A stretch of DNA of 46,864 bases, taken from positions 1 to 46,864 of the forward strand of contig BDTO01000074.1 in NCBI GenBank assembly GCA_002897855.1, read 5' to 3'. This document shows positions 17,526 through 25,553 of this stretch, piece by piece. Numbering within the stretch: the stretch's first letter is position 1; every line of letters starts with the position of its first letter. The position numbers and the translations under genes were made by a program. Below the pieces are notes generated by a model. The model made no database searches and was not told where the DNA came from. It saw only the letters and a program-made list of their open reading frames with translations. This DNA is from a bacterium BMS3Bbin05 (GTDB taxonomy: Bacteria > Nitrospirota > Thermodesulfovibrionia > Thermodesulfovibrionales > BMS3Bbin05).

Positions 17526-19460
17526 ATGGTAAAAAAAGATAGAAATCTCAATGTAATAAGCATCTCCGGTATCGGATTTACCATATTTTTTCTCCTTGTA
17601 AGCCTCCTGTCTCCCGTAATTATCGAAGAGACCGCTGAATCGCTTCTGCTTGATTACAGATTTCAGTTGAGAAACGTCGTCAGGCCTCCATCCGTGCCGG
17701 AAGATATCATCATTGTAGAGATAGATGACAGGACTCTCGAGAAATACGGCAGCTGGCCGCTGAACAGGTCGGTTCAGGCGAAGCTTGTAAAAAAGATATT
17801 ATCGGGCCGGCCGAAGGTACTGGCGGTCGATATCTTTTATGCGGAGAGACAGAACCGGCAGGCCGATGAGGAGTTGGCCCGGGCACTGAATAAGTCGCCC
17901 GGCAGGGTGGTGCTTGCAACGGGCTTTGACATGGAAGCGGGCGGAAGGGAGGAGGCGCCTGAATATCTCTGGGATGACGCAATCATGAAGATAAAACATC
18001 AGTCGGATATCGTAAATGTTACGGAAGTCAACAAACTCAAGGTGTCTGCGCCGGGTCTCTATTCCCATGCACTGATCGGCCATGTATACAGCCCCCCCGG
18101 TCTGGACGGCAAGCTGAGATGGGAGCACCTGTTTATCAAATATCTGAATGATTACTATCCGTCCCTCTCGATAGTTACAGCCGCCCGCTCTATCGGGAAG
18201 GGTACAGGAGATATAATAATATATGGCGGCAGGGGGGTTGCGGTCGGCGGCATATTCATCCCCACAGATCCTTCGGGCAGGATGAGGATTAACTATCTCG
18301 GGAGGGAAGGGATATTTATTCACCGTTCGGCGGCGGATGTATTGAAAAAGGATTTTGATGCATCCGTATTTTCCGGCAGGATTGTCCTGCTCGGCACGAC
18401 TGCAATATCAACATATGATTTTGCCGTTACACCTTTTTCGGCGCGCATGCCCGGTGTTGAAAAGAATGCCACCGTTATTGAGAATATTCTGCACCGCAGA
18501 TTCATAGAAGACGTTCCCGTTTCTGTAACCTGTTTCCTCATCCTTGTCACCGGGCTCTTTCTTTCTTTTGCACTGCCGAAAATGAAGGCGATCCCGGGTA
18601 TTAGTCTTGCCCTTGTGGTTGTAATACTCTTCACCATAGTCAACCAGTATCTGTTTACCTATCACGGCAGATATATGAATTTTATTTATCCGTTTGCAAC
18701 TATTTTTTTCATTTCCATTTTCTCCACTACTTACAAGTATGTGACCGAAGAAAGACGCGCCCGGGAACTCAGGAAGATGTTCTCGAGCTATGTATCGCCC
18801 AAAATTGTGGAGGAACTCATAAATAATCCCGGGATGGCCGGGCTCGGAGGCCGGAAAAAGGAAATTACCATCATCTTTTCGGACATCATGGGCTTTACCT
18901 CTTTTTCGGAGAAGCGGGAGCCCGAAGAGGTGGTGGCCATGCTGAACGATTATTTCCGCGAGATGGCCGATATCATCTTCCGCTGGGACGGCACGCTCGA
19001 TAAATTCGTTGGAGATGAGATCATGGCCTTCTGGGGCGCGCCGATAGATCAGCCCGATCATGCAGAGCGCGCTGTGCGGTGCGCACTCAACATGTCCGAT
19101 CGTCTGGATGATCTGCAGAAGCGGTGGCAGGCCGAAGGAAAACCCGTTCTGGATTGTGGAATCGGCATCAACACGGGCATTGTCCTTATCGGCAATATCG
19201 GCGCTGCAGGCAAGAAGATGGATTACACCGCCATCGGCGACCATGTTAATCTTGGAGCCCGGGTGGAGGCATTAACGAGGCAGTACGATTCACGCATCCT
19301 TATCACGGAGCATACTTATCGCAAGGTCTCCGACCTGATTGAGCGGCACTCACTTGGGCATGCGGAGATTATAGAAGGCGAAGAGGTCAGGGTAAAAGGC
19401 AAGAGAACGGCGGTAAAACTCTTTCGGTTAAAAGCCCTGCCGCATAAGACTAAACAGTGA
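17526..19460 (+). CDS. CHASE2-domain adenylate/guanylate cyclase
   Basis: A 644-residue class III cyclase. One N-terminal membrane helix (about 12-32) leads into an extracytoplasmic CHASE2 sensor (to about 330), then three closely spaced helices (about 335-410) and a C-terminal cyclase domain (about 445-620). Metal-binding aspartates are in IIFSDIMGFTSFS and KFVGDEIMAFWG. DYTAIGDHVNLGAR carries the residues usual for ATP-using enzymes, so cAMP is the likely product. The gene ends 11 bases inside the convergent phosphodiesterase-like gene. It follows the FecR and Delta-60 genes and would report an envelope signal to the cytoplasm. Confidence 0.93.
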   Translation: MVKKDRNLNVISISGIGFTIFFLLVSLLSPVIIEETAESLLLDYRFQLRNVVRPPSVPEDIIIVEIDDRTLEKYGSWPLNRSVQAKLVKKILSGRPKVLAVDIFYAERQNRQADEELARALNKSPGRVVLATGFDMEAGGREEAPEYLWDDAIMKIKHQSDIVNVTEVNKLKVSAPGLYSHALIGHVYSPPGLDGKLRWEHLFIKYLNDYYPSLSIVTAARSIGKGTGDIIIYGGRGVAVGGIFIPTDPSGRMRINYLGREGIFIHRSAADVLKKDFDASVFSGRIVLLGTTAISTYDFAVTPFSARMPGVEKNATVIENILHRRFIEDVPVSVTCFLILVTGLFLSFALPKMKAIPGISLALVVVILFTIVNQYLFTYHGRYMNFIYPFATIFFISIFSTTYKYVTEERRARELRKMFSSYVSPKIVEELINNPGMAGLGGRKKEITIIFSDIMGFTSFSEKREPEEVVAMLNDYFREMADIIFRWDGTLDKFVGDEIMAFWGAPIDQPDHAERAVRCALNMSDRLDDLQKRWQAEGKPVLDCGIGINTGIVLIGNIGAAGKKMDYTAIGDHVNLGARVEALTRQYDSRILITEHTYRKVSDLIERHSLGHAEIIEGEEVRVKGKRTAVKLFRLKALPHKTKQ

Positions 19461-20217
19461 TTAGCCTGTTGTCACGCAGTATCTCTATATTTTTTATCCC
19501 CAGGGCATTTATTTCTTTTCTTATCTGTTTCATGTACTGGGGTTTTGTATGGGTAATGTAAATTCTTGCGGGCATATTTGCGAATTTTTCAATTTCCTCC
19601 TTAAGAAGTGCGGCAGTAAGATGTCCTGTCTTTATTGCGAGTTCGGTCATGCTGTTGGGGAATGAAACCTCTATTATGAGACAGCGTACATTGAAATGAG
19701 CCATTTTTTGCCATAGTAGGCTTGTAGGTCCGGTATCCCCGGTGTATACAAGAGTTTTTTTATCAGGTCCTTTAATTATATAACCATACGCCGGGACTAA
19801 GTGATTAACCCTTTCACAATAAACCCTGTAACCATTAATGGCCATTGAGCGGGACGGGCGTATCGAGCGGAACTTGAGGGCAGGATTTTTTCTGTCGGGG
19901 ATCTTTGTAAAATCCGGCCATATCCTGTCGTTGAAAACATCTTTTTTGAGGTCATTAATGACGTCTGTTCCACTTATTATTCTCACTGAGTGAGTTTTGT
20001 TCTTTGTTATTATATTGTCGAGCAGAAAGGGAATGCCCTTGATATGATCAAGGTGCGAATGGGTTACCAGTATGTCTTTGATGCGCAGCTGCCGGTTATA
20101 GGATAGAGAAAGGCCTATAGTGCCTGCATCAAGCAATAATTCATCATCTATGAGAAAGGCCGGCAGATTATATCCCGGCATTTCCGAGCCGGAGGCGCCG
20201 AGTGCTTTTATCTTCAA
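19450..20217 (-). CDS. Class II cyclic-nucleotide phosphodiesterase-like MBL-fold protein
   Basis: A 255-residue metallo-beta-lactamase-fold hydrolase. The metal site THSHLDHIKG (H53, H55, D57, H58) matches the class II cyclic-nucleotide phosphodiesterase signature HxHLDHxxG. Further metal ligands are expected in VNHLVP, YTGDTGP and the C-terminal THTKP. The family includes yeast PDE1 and Vibrio CpdP. RNase Z-like activity is the alternative. The gene overlaps the HD-GYP gene by ATGA and is tail-to-tail with an adenylate cyclase, which favours cAMP as substrate. Confidence 0.75.
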   Translation of the reverse strand: MKIKALGASGSEMPGYNLPAFLIDDELLLDAGTIGLSLSYNRQLRIKDILVTHSHLDHIKGIPFLLDNIITKNKTHSVRIISGTDVINDLKKDVFNDRIWPDFTKIPDRKNPALKFRSIRPSRSMAINGYRVYCERVNHLVPAYGYIIKGPDKKTLVYTGDTGPTSLLWQKMAHFNVRCLIIEVSFPNSMTELAIKTGHLTAALLKEEIEKFANMPARIYITHTKPQYMKQIRKEINALGIKNIEILRDNRLITV

Positions 20218-21302
20218 GTTGCGAATTCTCCTTCGTTCCAGGCGCTAAAAAATGCATCTACCACATCAGGGTCAAACTGCGTGCCTGAGCAGCGTCTCAT
20301 CTCGTCAAAGGCTTGCTGGTTGCTCAGGCCCTTTCTGTACGGTCTGTCGGTAGTCATGGCATCAAAGGTATCGGCAACTGCGATGATCCTCGCTGTAAGG
20401 GGAATGTCACCATTGCTCGACTGATCGGGATAGCCCTTGCCGTCATATCTCTCATGATGCCCCCTTACTCCCGGGATAACATCCTTCAACTGTTTGATAT
20501 GCCCAAGCACCTCAGAACCGAAATCAGGGTGTTTATTCATTTTTTTCAGTTCGGATTCATCAAGACGTCCATGCTTCAGCAACACATCGTCTCTTACCCC
20601 GATCTTGCCTATATCGTGGAGAATGGCGGAAAGCCTGAGGTTCTCAAGATCATCTTTTTCTAACTCCATATATCTGCCGATAACCATACTGTATGTCATC
20701 ACACGTCTTGTATGCCCGCCGGTGTAAGGGTCTCTTAATTCGATGGTTTCAGCAAGGGCTTCGGCTGTGCTGTAAAATGTCTCTTTCAGATCAGAGTACA
20801 ATTTTGCATTTTCAACGGCTATTGCAACCTGTACAGCAAGCGATTTTATAAGTCCCAGGTCGTCTTCTGAGAAATCGCCGTTTCTCTTGTTGATCCCCTG
20901 AAGGACACCTATGATTCTTTCCTTTGAAAAAACGGGGACGCAAACAATGCTTCTGGTTATAAATCCACTCTTTTTGTCTGCCTTCTTGAAAAACCGCGGG
21001 TCCGAGCGTACGTCATTTATGATGAGAGATTCTCCATATTCAGCAACCCAGCCCGCAATCCCTTCACCTTTACGGAGTCGTATCTCCTTCAGTGTCTTGC
21101 CCTTGTCGCCGGTGGCAACTTCAAAAAAAAGATCTCCGGTCTCTTCATCGAGTAAGAGCAGACTGCCGACCTCTGCATCAAGGAGCCTCGTTAGCGCCTC
21201 TATCGTTCTCATCCGGATTTCGTATGCATCAAGGGATGAATTTATTAACGAAGATACGTTGAGCAGGGTTTCGAGCTGTTTCAGTTTTTTCTCATGATTC
21301 AT
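20214..21302 (-). CDS. GAF/HD-GYP c-di-GMP phosphodiesterase
   Basis: A 362-residue cytoplasmic protein. A GAF domain (about 15-165) contains PVFSKERIIGVLQGINK. An HD-GYP domain (about 180-355) has GGHTRRV, HDIGKIG and HHERYDGKGYP, so all the metal and GYP motifs are intact. It should hydrolyse cyclic di-GMP, controlled by a ligand of the GAF domain. GAF domains often bind cAMP or cGMP, and the two flanking genes point to such nucleotides. It is the middle gene of a three-gene unit with 4-base overlaps on both sides. Confidence 0.93.
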   Translation of the reverse strand: MNHEKKLKQLETLLNVSSLINSSLDAYEIRMRTIEALTRLLDAEVGSLLLLDEETGDLFFEVATGDKGKTLKEIRLRKGEGIAGWVAEYGESLIINDVRSDPRFFKKADKKSGFITRSIVCVPVFSKERIIGVLQGINKRNGDFSEDDLGLIKSLAVQVAIAVENAKLYSDLKETFYSTAEALAETIELRDPYTGGHTRRVMTYSMVIGRYMELEKDDLENLRLSAILHDIGKIGVRDDVLLKHGRLDESELKKMNKHPDFGSEVLGHIKQLKDVIPGVRGHHERYDGKGYPDQSSNGDIPLTARIIAVADTFDAMTTDRPYRKGLSNQQAFDEMRRCSGTQFDPDVVDAFFSAWNEGEFAT

Positions 21303-22333
21303 TTATTTTTTACCTTATCAATGGTATGCTTGATCCTGGTATTGAAAATCTCATTAATCTGGGACATTATTTCGGGTCTCTGTTCGATGATTTCATCCAG
21401 CAGCAACCTGTTAACTTCGTATACCTCTGTATCGCTTTTTGCTATTACACTGGCGGTTCTCGGTCTGCCGGTCAGGTAGGCAACTTCGCCGAAAAGATTA
21501 CCTTCGGAGAGAGTTGCAAGGTTGATCTCCTTTCCAAGAATATGTGCGACGACCGAGACGGTCCCGGTTTTAATTATAAATACGCTGTCACCGGTGTCTC
21601 CCTCCTGTACTAACGTTTCTCCGGCAGAGAACTTTCTGACTTCCGAACGGGACAGGATATCTCTGATCTCATTATCTGTAAATTGCGGCATAAATTCGGA
21701 TTCTTCCGAAGGCCCCTCTACATCCGGCGGTGTCGGCTCGGCAAAGGATTCAGCCGGCCATGTGCCGTCTCCTGCAGACTCCTGGTAGGATGTCGGTTCA
21801 ATAATGCCTTTCATGTCGTAGCCCTCTGTCGGAATATCGCCGCCGCTTTCTTTGGTAATAATTTGTTCCGTTTCATGTGGTGTTTGTTCCGTGGATTTCT
21901 TATATTCAGCGCTCTCAATGGATTGGGATGCCTCCGGTTCTCCGGATTGAGGCATCGAAAGTTTTTCCGTTTCAGTGCCGGCCTTTTTCAGTTCGGGGGC
22001 GGCCTGTTTCGGGGCTTCCAGCTCAATCAGGATGCTGCTTGATGTTTCCAGGGCTTCCCTGTTATCCGGGTCCACCCTCATCACCATCTTACATACTGCA
22101 AGGGCCTTTTTCAGAAATCCCTGTTTGTTGAGGAATGATGCAGCCTTAAGATATGCATTTACTGCTTCAGCGCTGTTGCCCTGTCTTCGGCAGATATCCC
22201 CTTTCTTAAGGTAATGATTGGGGTTTCCGGGTTCCGCTTCGATAATCTGATCAATAACTGTCAAGGCTGCAGCCCAGTTATTGTTTTTTAATGCCTTATG
22301 AAATTTCCTCCATATAGTTCTGGACTCCATCAT
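21299..22333 (-). CDS. TPR protein with C-terminal cyclic-nucleotide-binding domain
   Basis: A 344-residue protein. TPR units cover about 10-110, a Glu/Pro/Ser-rich linker about 110-215, and a CRP-type cyclic-nucleotide-binding domain about 220-335. The phosphate-binding cassette is seen as GNLFGEVAYLTGRPRTAS, with the glutamate and arginine that hold cAMP or cGMP. No DNA-binding domain follows, so it acts through protein contacts, not as a CRP regulator. GGGAGA before the ATG is a fair ribosome binding site. It is first in the operon with the HD-GYP and phosphodiesterase-like genes. Confidence 0.88.
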   Translation of the reverse strand: MMESRTIWRKFHKALKNNNWAAALTVIDQIIEAEPGNPNHYLKKGDICRRQGNSAEAVNAYLKAASFLNKQGFLKKALAVCKMVMRVDPDNREALETSSSILIELEAPKQAAPELKKAGTETEKLSMPQSGEPEASQSIESAEYKKSTEQTPHETEQIITKESGGDIPTEGYDMKGIIEPTSYQESAGDGTWPAESFAEPTPPDVEGPSEESEFMPQFTDNEIRDILSRSEVRKFSAGETLVQEGDTGDSVFIIKTGTVSVVAHILGKEINLATLSEGNLFGEVAYLTGRPRTASVIAKSDTEVYEVNRLLLDEIIEQRPEIMSQINEIFNTRIKHTIDKVKNK

Positions 22334-22630
22334 GTCTCCCGTACCGGCTGTTTATATTGTCAGAGCAAATAAAATTGACTGATTCGTAAAAAGTGTATTA
22401 AAAGCTTTTCTGTCATTCTATGCTTATCGAAGAACCTCATCTTAACTACCACCTGTCTGCTAATGATGAATGACATAGGGTTTAGGGGTTGGTAAAAGGA
22501 TTTTGTTAATTGATGAGCATCAACCAATCCCTGATCCCCAATCCCCAACCCCCAATCATGGGTTATCCTGCTCAGGTTAACAATTTTAGGACTTTTTACG
22601 ACTCTGTCAAAATTATTATATCACAAAATA

Positions 22631-23041
22631 TTAAAACTCCTTGAAAACCTTTGCAAGGGAGTCTCCGCCAACGTGAATCTTAAATTCGTTGAAATACCCA
22701 AATGGAGTAACCGTTACCTTATAACCTGTCCTGACAAGCCTTTCAGTAACATTATCTAAAATGCATTTAGCGATTTCGGGCGTTGCTTTGCTTGAGGAGA
22801 GGTGATTGAATGAATGAAGGACTACATTTTTTGTCTCAAATTTTCCGCAAAGCCACTTGGTGTTCTTGGCGAACTTCTGTATGACCTTTGATACGTTTCC
22901 CTCATCTTCTTTTTCAACATGAAAAAAGACCACGGTACAATTATCGACAGACTCTTCCATGTTTCGGTCCGGCGCTTCATCAAGAGTTTTTGATGAGGTC
23001 CTGAAATAAAAGTTATGTGCGTAAAACAGAACCAGTTTCAT
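22631..23041 (-). CDS. Free-standing threonyl-tRNA synthetase editing domain
   Basis: A 136-residue protein matching the archaeal-type ThrRS editing domain, a relative of D-aminoacyl-tRNA deacylase. MKLVLFYAHNFYF at the start, VVLHSFNHLSSSKATPE in the middle and VTPFGYFNEFKIHVGG near the end correspond to the conserved substrate pocket. It has no catalytic or anticodon-binding synthetase domains. The likely job is to remove serine from mischarged tRNA-Thr, or D-amino acids, in trans. I chose the ATG at 23041; a TTG four codons upstream is possible. There is no ribosome binding site. A weak promoter (TTGAAC-N16-TTGAAT) ends 6 bases before the ATG. Confidence 0.8.
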   Translation of the reverse strand: MKLVLFYAHNFYFRTSSKTLDEAPDRNMEESVDNCTVVFFHVEKEDEGNVSKVIQKFAKNTKWLCGKFETKNVVLHSFNHLSSSKATPEIAKCILDNVTERLVRTGYKVTVTPFGYFNEFKIHVGGDSLAKVFKEF

Positions 23042-23149
23042 ATCTGAATTCAAATACTACAATAAGACCGTTCAAAAAGCGTTTCCCTGACAGGCTCGAT
23101 GAGCCCTGTCCGCTCTTCTTATCCTGTAATAATCCTTTCTCATTGTTCG

Positions 23150-23215
23150 ATTAATCTTCCCTGCGGTCATGCCACCGGTAATCTAATGCAGGAAATTTTA
23201 TTATTATATTCGCTC
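23150..23215 (-). repeat. Dispersed repeat family B, copy 1
   Basis: Read on the minus strand this contains TTTCCTGCATTAGATTACCGG and then GCAGGGAAGATTAAT (each quoted by its core), preceded by GAGCGAATATAATA. The same words occur in the plus orientation at 32010-32064 and 35644-35742. The arms pair to a hairpin. Confidence 0.75.
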
Positions 23216-23260
23216 ACTCCATCCCGTGATAAGTCCACGGGGAATACGCTCGCTATCCAT

Positions 23261-23500
23261 TTAAGACTTTGGGGGTTTCTTTGAGCGCTTGTGGCAGATA
23301 AAACACTGATCTTTTGGCGGATGTGAATCTTTGCGTGCATAAGACATACCCTTGCCATGACATGAAAGACATTCCTGTTCAACATGTATGCTCTTGTGCA
23401 CCTTATCGGCCGGTATCCGGGGAGATCTTGTCCCGGACACTGAATATAACAGAAGTAATATGATGATAATGAATGCCGCAAAAAGAATGTTGTTTTTCAT
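23261..23500 (-). CDS. Small membrane-anchored diheme c-type cytochrome
   Basis: A 79-residue protein with an N-terminal hydrophobic helix (about 4-22), which is a signal anchor or uncleaved signal, and two heme-attachment motifs, CLSCH and CFICH, about 24 residues apart. This spacing resembles the units of multiheme cytochromes and NapC/NrfH-like modules, but only two hemes are present. It would face the periplasm and pass electrons to or from a partner not found nearby. The gene stands alone. Confidence 0.75.
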   Translation of the reverse strand: MKNNILFAAFIIIILLLLYSVSGTRSPRIPADKVHKSIHVEQECLSCHGKGMSYARKDSHPPKDQCFICHKRSKKPPKS

Positions 23501-23545
23501 TAATATATCACCAGTAAAATATTTTACCGTTAAGAAACTAAATAG

Positions 23546-23689
23546 AATCTGTGTATAAAGTAAGTCTCTCTATCTGTCATTCCGGCAGTCCTTAAGCCGG
23601 AATCTATTCTTTTCAATAAGTTCTGGATGCCCGATTAAAGACTTCGGGCATGACAAAAATAAAAAATGGCGATTTATACACATACACTG
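23546..23689. repeat. Dispersed repeat family A, copy 2
   Basis: An inverted copy of the element at 11276-11434. Shared in order are TCTGTGTATAAAGT, GTCTCTCTA, CTGTCATTCCGGCAGT, CTTAAGCCGGAATC, CTTTTCAATAA and a closing TTTATACACA. The ends are inverted repeats. The gene-free stretch 23501-24084 otherwise holds the sigma-54 site, the predicted small RNA and its terminator. Confidence 0.8.
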
Positions 23690-23804
23690 ATTAATTATAT
23701 AGTCTTCTCAATCCTAATTCAAGTTTTTTGCATATATGCCAAGTGATTTGCAGAATTACGATGGTCAAGCCCGGGCATTATCAGGAATATCAATCAGTTA
23801 GCAT

Positions 23805-23820
23805 TGGCATTAAAAATGCT
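23805..23820 (+). promoter_or_regulatory. Sigma-54 promoter candidate for a small RNA
   Basis: TGGCATTAAAAATGCT has GG (23806-23807) and GC (23818-23819) separated by the required 10 bases, and keeps TGGCA and TGCT of the consensus. The predicted transcription start is near 23831. Confidence 0.5.
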
Positions 23821-23830
23821 TCTAAAATTA

Positions 23831-23909
23831 TTAATTAAAAGGCCTTCCTTCACACTTCCCTATAGTGTACTGCCCCGGCGGCTTCTGAAAGCTGCCGGGG
23901 CCTTTTTTT
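23831..23909 (+). ncRNA. Putative small RNA, about 79 nt
   Basis: A strong plus-strand terminator has no plus-strand gene upstream for several kilobases. A sigma-54-type promoter lies 75 bases before it. Together they define a transcript of about 79 bases with a CU-rich 5' part (CCTTCCTTCACACTTCCC) that could pair with ribosome binding sites. No ORF is present. Hfq is encoded in this window. This is an inference from promoter and terminator only. Confidence 0.45.
23873..23909 (+). terminator. Rho-independent terminator
   Basis: CCCCGGCGGCTT (23873-23884), loop CTGA and AAGCTGCCGGGG (23889-23900) form a 12-pair stem with one G-U pair. CC and seven T (23903-23909) follow. The T tract is on the plus strand only. 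Confidence 0.9.
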
Positions 23910-24090
23910 AGCGCCGGGGTTCCTTATATGGCCGGCATCCCGTGTGATGACACTCGCCGATTTGACTCCCGGGTGAAAGGGTCATGTCCTCCGGCCGTCT
24001 TTGGTCCGCAGGGATGGTTTATTTTCAGGGCTAACGTCTTGTAATTATCATTCATGTACTCTTATGATATGAGATATAGAAAGGATGAGT

Positions 24091-24297
24091 ATGCAAGAGA
24101 TAGAGGCTACTACAAGAGTAAACGAGATAATGCAGCTATATCCTGAACTCACTGATGTTCTCATGGACCTGGGGCTCTGCGGATGTAATTACGGGAGAGA
24201 GAGCCATCTCATGTGGACCGTTGAGCGGGTTGCGCAGGATAAGGGGATAGCAGTTGACGAACTTTTAAAAGAATTAAATAATAGAATAAAGAGGTAA
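24091..24297 (+). CDS. DUF1858-domain protein
   Basis: A 68-residue protein matching the DUF1858 domain (TRVNEIMQLYPELTDVLMDLGLCGCN, by position about 8-33). This is the four-helix module found alone or in front of ScdA/hybrid-cluster-type proteins, often in anaerobes. The CGC motif after the Leu-Gly is the conserved cysteine site. The ATG at 24091 is preferred because AAAGGA lies 6 bases upstream; the ATG at 24085 is too close to it. The function is unknown; a redox or metal-ligand role is suspected for the family. Confidence 0.75.
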   Translation: MQEIEATTRVNEIMQLYPELTDVLMDLGLCGCNYGRESHLMWTVERVAQDKGIAVDELLKELNNRIKR

Positions 24298-24622
24298 ACA
24301 AAGACAGGATGCACGGTATGGCTTATTATTTCGTCCTGTTGATCCTGATGGCTTCTTAAAAAATTGTCCAGTCCCCATGTCCGCCCGCATATCTCATCGC
24401 CCTGATAAGGTGATGAGATTTTCAGCTTCGCATGGTTATATTTTTTTAGTCTTGAGGAACGTTGTTGACTATGTTCAGGGATTAAAGCCGATCTCCAGGG
24501 ACCCCCTGGAAGAAATGCCTCCGTCGAGAGCTTCACTGCCCTTTAGAATGAGAGAATCTTTCAGAGACACATTACCCGGCAATTGACTCTCATGACAGAA
24601 TCGAGGTCTGAAAATATCTCTT
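24298..24622. other. Gene-free stretch with a possible terminator hairpin
   Basis: No gene is seen. ATCTCATCGCC (24391-24401) pairs with GGTGATGAGAT (24409-24419) and is followed by four T with one shared. It may end the DUF1858 transcript, although it lies 94 bases past the stop codon. Confidence 0.4.
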
Positions 24623-25051
24623 TCATTTATTTTTTTCAGATATGGTTTTTAATATTGCTTTTTTGTACTCTTCAAAATCCCTTAGATTATTCTTCAGTAT
24701 CGATACCACTATCTCAGGATCAACCTGCTCATACTGATGAACTATTATATTCCTGAACTTTGCCATCTTTTCTAATCGGTTGAAGAGTGACTTCCTTATG
24801 ATCCCGTTTTCCATTAATACACGAAAAGCGTCTGCATAACTTGAAGGCACTCTCAAACCTTTATCGGATATCACATGATTGGCGATGTCTATGCACAACT
24901 CTATCATTAAATGAAGGGTTCGCTCGATGATCCTCTGTGTCTTCCAGTCTTTCTTGTACTCCCTGACGGATATCGCCTTATACTCAGCTATCTGCGCCAA
25001 ATATCCTTCCAATTCGGCGATCTTTCTTCCTATCAGCGAGGCATCAACCAA
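24623..25051 (-). CDS. hepT: HEPN-family toxin (HepT type)
   Basis: A 142-residue all-helical HEPN protein. The ribonuclease motif RNIIVHQY (R100, H105, Y107) matches RX4-6HXY, in which the tyrosine is the site modified by the partner. It is the toxin of a HEPN/MNT type VII system that cleaves RNA until modified. It overlaps the upstream nucleotidyltransferase gene by 8 bases, so antitoxin is made first. Confidence 0.88.
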   Translation of the reverse strand: MVDASLIGRKIAELEGYLAQIAEYKAISVREYKKDWKTQRIIERTLHLMIELCIDIANHVISDKGLRVPSSYADAFRVLMENGIIRKSLFNRLEKMAKFRNIIVHQYEQVDPEIVVSILKNNLRDFEEYKKAILKTISEKNK

Positions 25052-25460
25052 TTCCGTATCTCCTCGTGAATATCGCCCTTTCTTTAATCCTGAAGTCGAA
25101 AAACTTCCGGAGGGTCAGAGACTCATAACGATGTCTGAGAAACGGATCCTTGTCAACCAGGACCTTTCTCGAAAGGAGGATTCGACCCGCAAGGCTCAAG
25201 GGTGCCCTGTTGAGTATAACAAGGTCAAGTTCGTCCGTCCCGAGCAAATTCGTAATTTTTGTATAATCTGTGAGATAGCCGAACCGCTTCGGGTCCTTGA
25301 CATACAAGGCCATGTCAACATCGGAGAGAGGCGAGTGGTCTTCCCGCGCAAGACCTCCGAACAAATAGGCAAATATTACCTGGGGGTGTTGTCCGAGATA
25401 ATCTTCAATACAGGCAAGCCTTTCTTTAATGTCTTCCGGTAGTCTCTTATATCTGATCAT
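25044..25460 (-). CDS. mntA: MNT-domain nucleotidyltransferase antitoxin (MntA type)
   Basis: A 138-residue minimal nucleotidyltransferase with the signature FGGLARED then SDVDM (D47 and D49 as metal ligands) and a third acidic site in DELDLVIL. Members of this family add AMP to the HEPN toxin tyrosine and so silence it. The usual GS of the GSX10DXD motif is GG here (residues 35-36), a change seen in some active members but worth checking. It is the first gene of the pair. Confidence 0.87.
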   Translation of the reverse strand: MIRYKRLPEDIKERLACIEDYLGQHPQVIFAYLFGGLAREDHSPLSDVDMALYVKDPKRFGYLTDYTKITNLLGTDELDLVILNRAPLSLAGRILLSRKVLVDKDPFLRHRYESLTLRKFFDFRIKERAIFTRRYGIG

Positions 25461-25507
25461 GTTTTAATATACCATAAAATGGTTTCTGGTGAGATTGTTC
25501 ATATGAT

Positions 25508-25525
25508 AATTTATACACAGACTCT
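25508..25525. repeat. Solo end of repeat family A
   Basis: AATTTATACACAGACTCT matches the terminal inverted repeat of the elements at 11276-11434 and 23546-23689, but no second end is visible nearby. Confidence 0.55.
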
Positions 25526-25553
25526 ATTGTACAGTAAGTATATCAAAATGTAT

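Noticed and set aside
18408-19244. 278-codon minus-strand ORF opposite the cyclase gene
   Set aside because: It is an antisense shadow of the cyclase catalytic domain, whose motifs are intact on the plus strand.
22480-22560. C-rich tandem CCCCAATC-type words as a CRISPR or binding array
   Set aside because: The units are short and irregular without spacers of constant size; it looks like low-complexity sequence.
24391-24424. Separate small RNA or riboswitch
   Set aside because: Only one hairpin with a weak T run is visible, 94 bases after the DUF1858 gene. A possible terminator is enough to explain it.
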